NCBI GenBank assembly: GCA_030589835.1
Contig: JAUUZS010000259.1
Coordinates: forward strand, 1 to 6,458
DNA: 6,458 nt
Direction of reading: 5' to 3'
DNA from: Cyclobacteriaceae bacterium
GTDB taxonomy: Bacteria > Bacteroidota > Bacteroidia > Cytophagales > Cyclobacteriaceae
Below, in pieces: positions 5,059-6,458 of this stretch. The stretch's first letter is position 1; the number at the start of each line of letters is the position of its first letter. A program made the translations under genes and the position numbers. The notes beneath the pieces were generated by a model, which saw only the letters and a program-made list of their open reading frames with translations, made no database searches and had not been told where the DNA came from.

Positions 5059-6458
5059 TTATTTTATGTGCAGGATCTGCCATCTGGCATCACTTTTAGA
5101 AACGAAGATCATCTTATTGGCTGGTATATCGACTACTTTCATATCTCTTACTTCTCCTTTAATACGTAAACCACTATCATGAATCGATTTTGGCGTATAG
5201 ATCAGCCTTTCTTTCCCTTCCAAATACAATCCATATCCGGCATCGTAACGACCATAATTTGTGTTGGATGAATATTGGTTACCACTTAACAGGATGTCTT
5301 TTACACCATCTTTATCAAAATCATCAATTAAAATTGCGAAAACCGGAAACAGCTGGGCTTCATTTGGGAGAGGCATCAATTGAAATTTTCCATTATCCAG
5401 ATTTTCCACTATACATGTCCTGAATTCATAGGTATGGCTAATTTCCGCACTTGTTAGTTGATCTGATGCAATAATCCCTTCGATTGACCGGACTTTGGCA
5501 TAACTTTCATAATCTTGAAATTTACTTTTTAAGGATGGGATTTGAGCTAATAAATCATCTCTGGTTGCAAACGGAATACTTTGCCCGTTTTTATAAAAAC
5601 TGATCAACGGATCTACTTTTCCATCTCCATTAAAATCTTTGGCATACAATGTTGCAGGCTGTTCCTGGCTTGATTTGATTTTGGTATTCAATCCTAAATT
5701 CCCGACTACAAAATCCATATCCCCGTCATTGTCGATGTCATTTGCGACAATAGTGTTCCACCAACCACTTGATTTTCCTAATCCCACTTCTGCCGTAATA
5801 TCGACAAAGTGATCCCCATAATTTTTGAACATAGAAATATTCATCCACTCTCCAACAATGATCAAGTCATCCCATTCATCTCCATCAATATCTGTCCAAA
5901 CTGCATCCGTTACCATACCTACATGTTGGATTGCTAAACCAATAGAGGAAGAAACATCCGTAAATTTTCCGTTACCATTATTTTGCAACAAACGATTTTG
6001 AGCCGGAATCCCATAATCATTCAGGTTTGGTCTGCTGCCTACAAACAGATCCTGATCTCCATCATTGTCAAAATCACAATTACTGATGCTCGTAGAAATT
6101 ATCGCATAGGAAGGAATGGAATTGTTTGAAAGGACAAATTTCCCTTTTCCATCATTTTTATAAAATAAATCGGTTAGGAGGTTTGGGTTATTCCAGTGCT
6201 CTGTGCTTCCTCTGGCTACATACAAATCAAGATCTCCATCTCCATCCGCATCGAAAAATACAGCATCAATTTCTTCACCATTGCTTTGGGCTTCAAATGA
6301 GGATTGTTTGGATGTGATGAAATTTCCATGTTTTTGCTGCCTTATTAATTTTCCTGCCTGACCTGCTGCGCCACAGATGTAAATATCTTCTAATCCATCT
6401 CCATTCACATCGCCAACAGCCATTTTCGGCCCTTGCGTAGAAAGTTTGTGTGGCAAGA
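5059..6458 (-). CDS. FG-GAP/VCBS repeat surface protein, C-terminal part (5' end outside window)
   Basis: The reading frame is open to the window edge; the visible 465 residues are the C-terminal part of a larger protein. Residue 1 here is the leucine codon at 6456, which could be misread as a TTG start. Seven Ca-binding loops of type DxDxDGxxD begin at D16, D69, D128, D189, D240, D274 and D379, each followed by a hydrophobic strand and often a G (LYVARG, LFVGSR, LIIVGEW, FVVGNLGLN, ILLSGNQ), as in integrin-like FG-GAP propeller blades. The order of landmarks (PHKLS.QGP.MAVGDVNGDG, GMVTDAVWTD, GWWN, NLGLNTK, YAKDFNGDGKVDP, RDDLLAQIP, SGNQYSSNTNYGRYDAG) matches a large Bacteroidota VCBS/CRTAC1-like protein type, usually about 1,100 aa, often with an ASPIC/UnbV module. 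It is probably exported and extracellular or on the outer surface; ligand unknown. The fourth loop has E in place of the usual G. The stop is TAA at 5059-5061. Confidence 0.92.
   Translation of the reverse strand, partial: LPHKLSTQGPKMAVGDVNGDGLEDIYICGAAGQAGKLIRQQKHGNFITSKQSSFEAQSNGEEIDAVFFDADGDGDLDLYVARGSTEHWNNPNLLTDLFYKNDGKGKFVLSNNSIPSYAIISTSISNCDFDNDGDQDLFVGSRPNLNDYGIPAQNRLLQNNGNGKFTDVSSSIGLAIQHVGMVTDAVWTDIDGDEWDDLIIVGEWMNISMFKNYGDHFVDITAEVGLGKSSGWWNTIVANDIDNDGDMDFVVGNLGLNTKIKSSQEQPATLYAKDFNGDGKVDPLISFYKNGQSIPFATRDDLLAQIPSLKSKFQDYESYAKVRSIEGIIASDQLTSAEISHTYEFRTCIVENLDNGKFQLMPLPNEAQLFPVFAILIDDFDKDGVKDILLSGNQYSSNTNYGRYDAGYGLYLEGKERLIYTPKSIHDSGLRIKGEVRDMKVVDIPANKMIFVSKSDARWQILHIK

Noticed and set aside
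5190..6317. Plus-strand open frames of 77 and 63 aa inside the VCBS gene
   Set aside because: Antisense to repeated Asp/Gly codons of the VCBS gene, giving His/Leu-rich shadow peptides.
6454..6456. TTG as the start of the VCBS protein
   Set aside because: The preceding sequence is cut by the window edge, and the family continues far upstream of this PHKLS segment; it is an internal leucine codon.

Overview
The window looks like Bacteroidota chromosome, probably Cytophagales-like. The evidence is the long FG-GAP/VCBS surface protein of a type common in that phylum, a DUF502 membrane protein, a Bacteroidota-style GlpF, an HTH-like/transmembrane protein paired with a lipoprotein, a relaxed lipobox (SSC) and mostly weak or absent Shine-Dalgarno sequences. 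The assignment comes from protein character only; no rRNA or tRNA is present. I see no transposase, CRISPR array, phage gene or integrase.

Layout. (1) Bases 1-1600, plus strand: two overlapping genes, much more AT-rich than the rest. They encode a single-pass membrane protein with an HTH-like cytoplasmic N-terminus and an extracytoplasmic beta domain, and a lipoprotein with helices followed by a beta-rich tail. (2) 1671-2267, minus strand: a DUF502 two-TM protein, convergent with the pair; a small inverted repeat overlaps its stop codon. (3) 2268-2511: divergent intergenic region. (4) 2512-3318, plus: a glycerol-facilitator-type aquaporin with an extra C-terminal hydrophobic segment. (5) 3319-3465: intergenic, with a 10-bp perfect inverted repeat. 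(6) 3466-4464, plus: an exported protein with two vicinal-oxygen-chelate (glyoxalase/epimerase fold) domains. (7) 4465-4709: convergent intergenic region holding a strong hairpin capped by a UACG tetraloop and followed by eight G. (8) 4710-4988 and 5059-6458, minus: a small three-TM protein downstream of the C-terminal part of an FG-GAP/VCBS protein whose 5' end lies outside the window.

Working together. The only clear functional unit is the overlapping pair at 72-1599. Its arrangement, a membrane-tethered putative DNA-binding protein with a translationally coupled envelope partner, resembles ToxR/ToxS-like transmembrane signalling by analogy only. The other genes look like independent housekeeping or accessory envelope genes. 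GlpF appears without glpK or glpD beside it. The VCBS gene and the small membrane gene may share a transcript, since no terminator is visible between them. Of everything here, the AT-rich pair and the UACG hairpin element are the best candidates for something not yet described.
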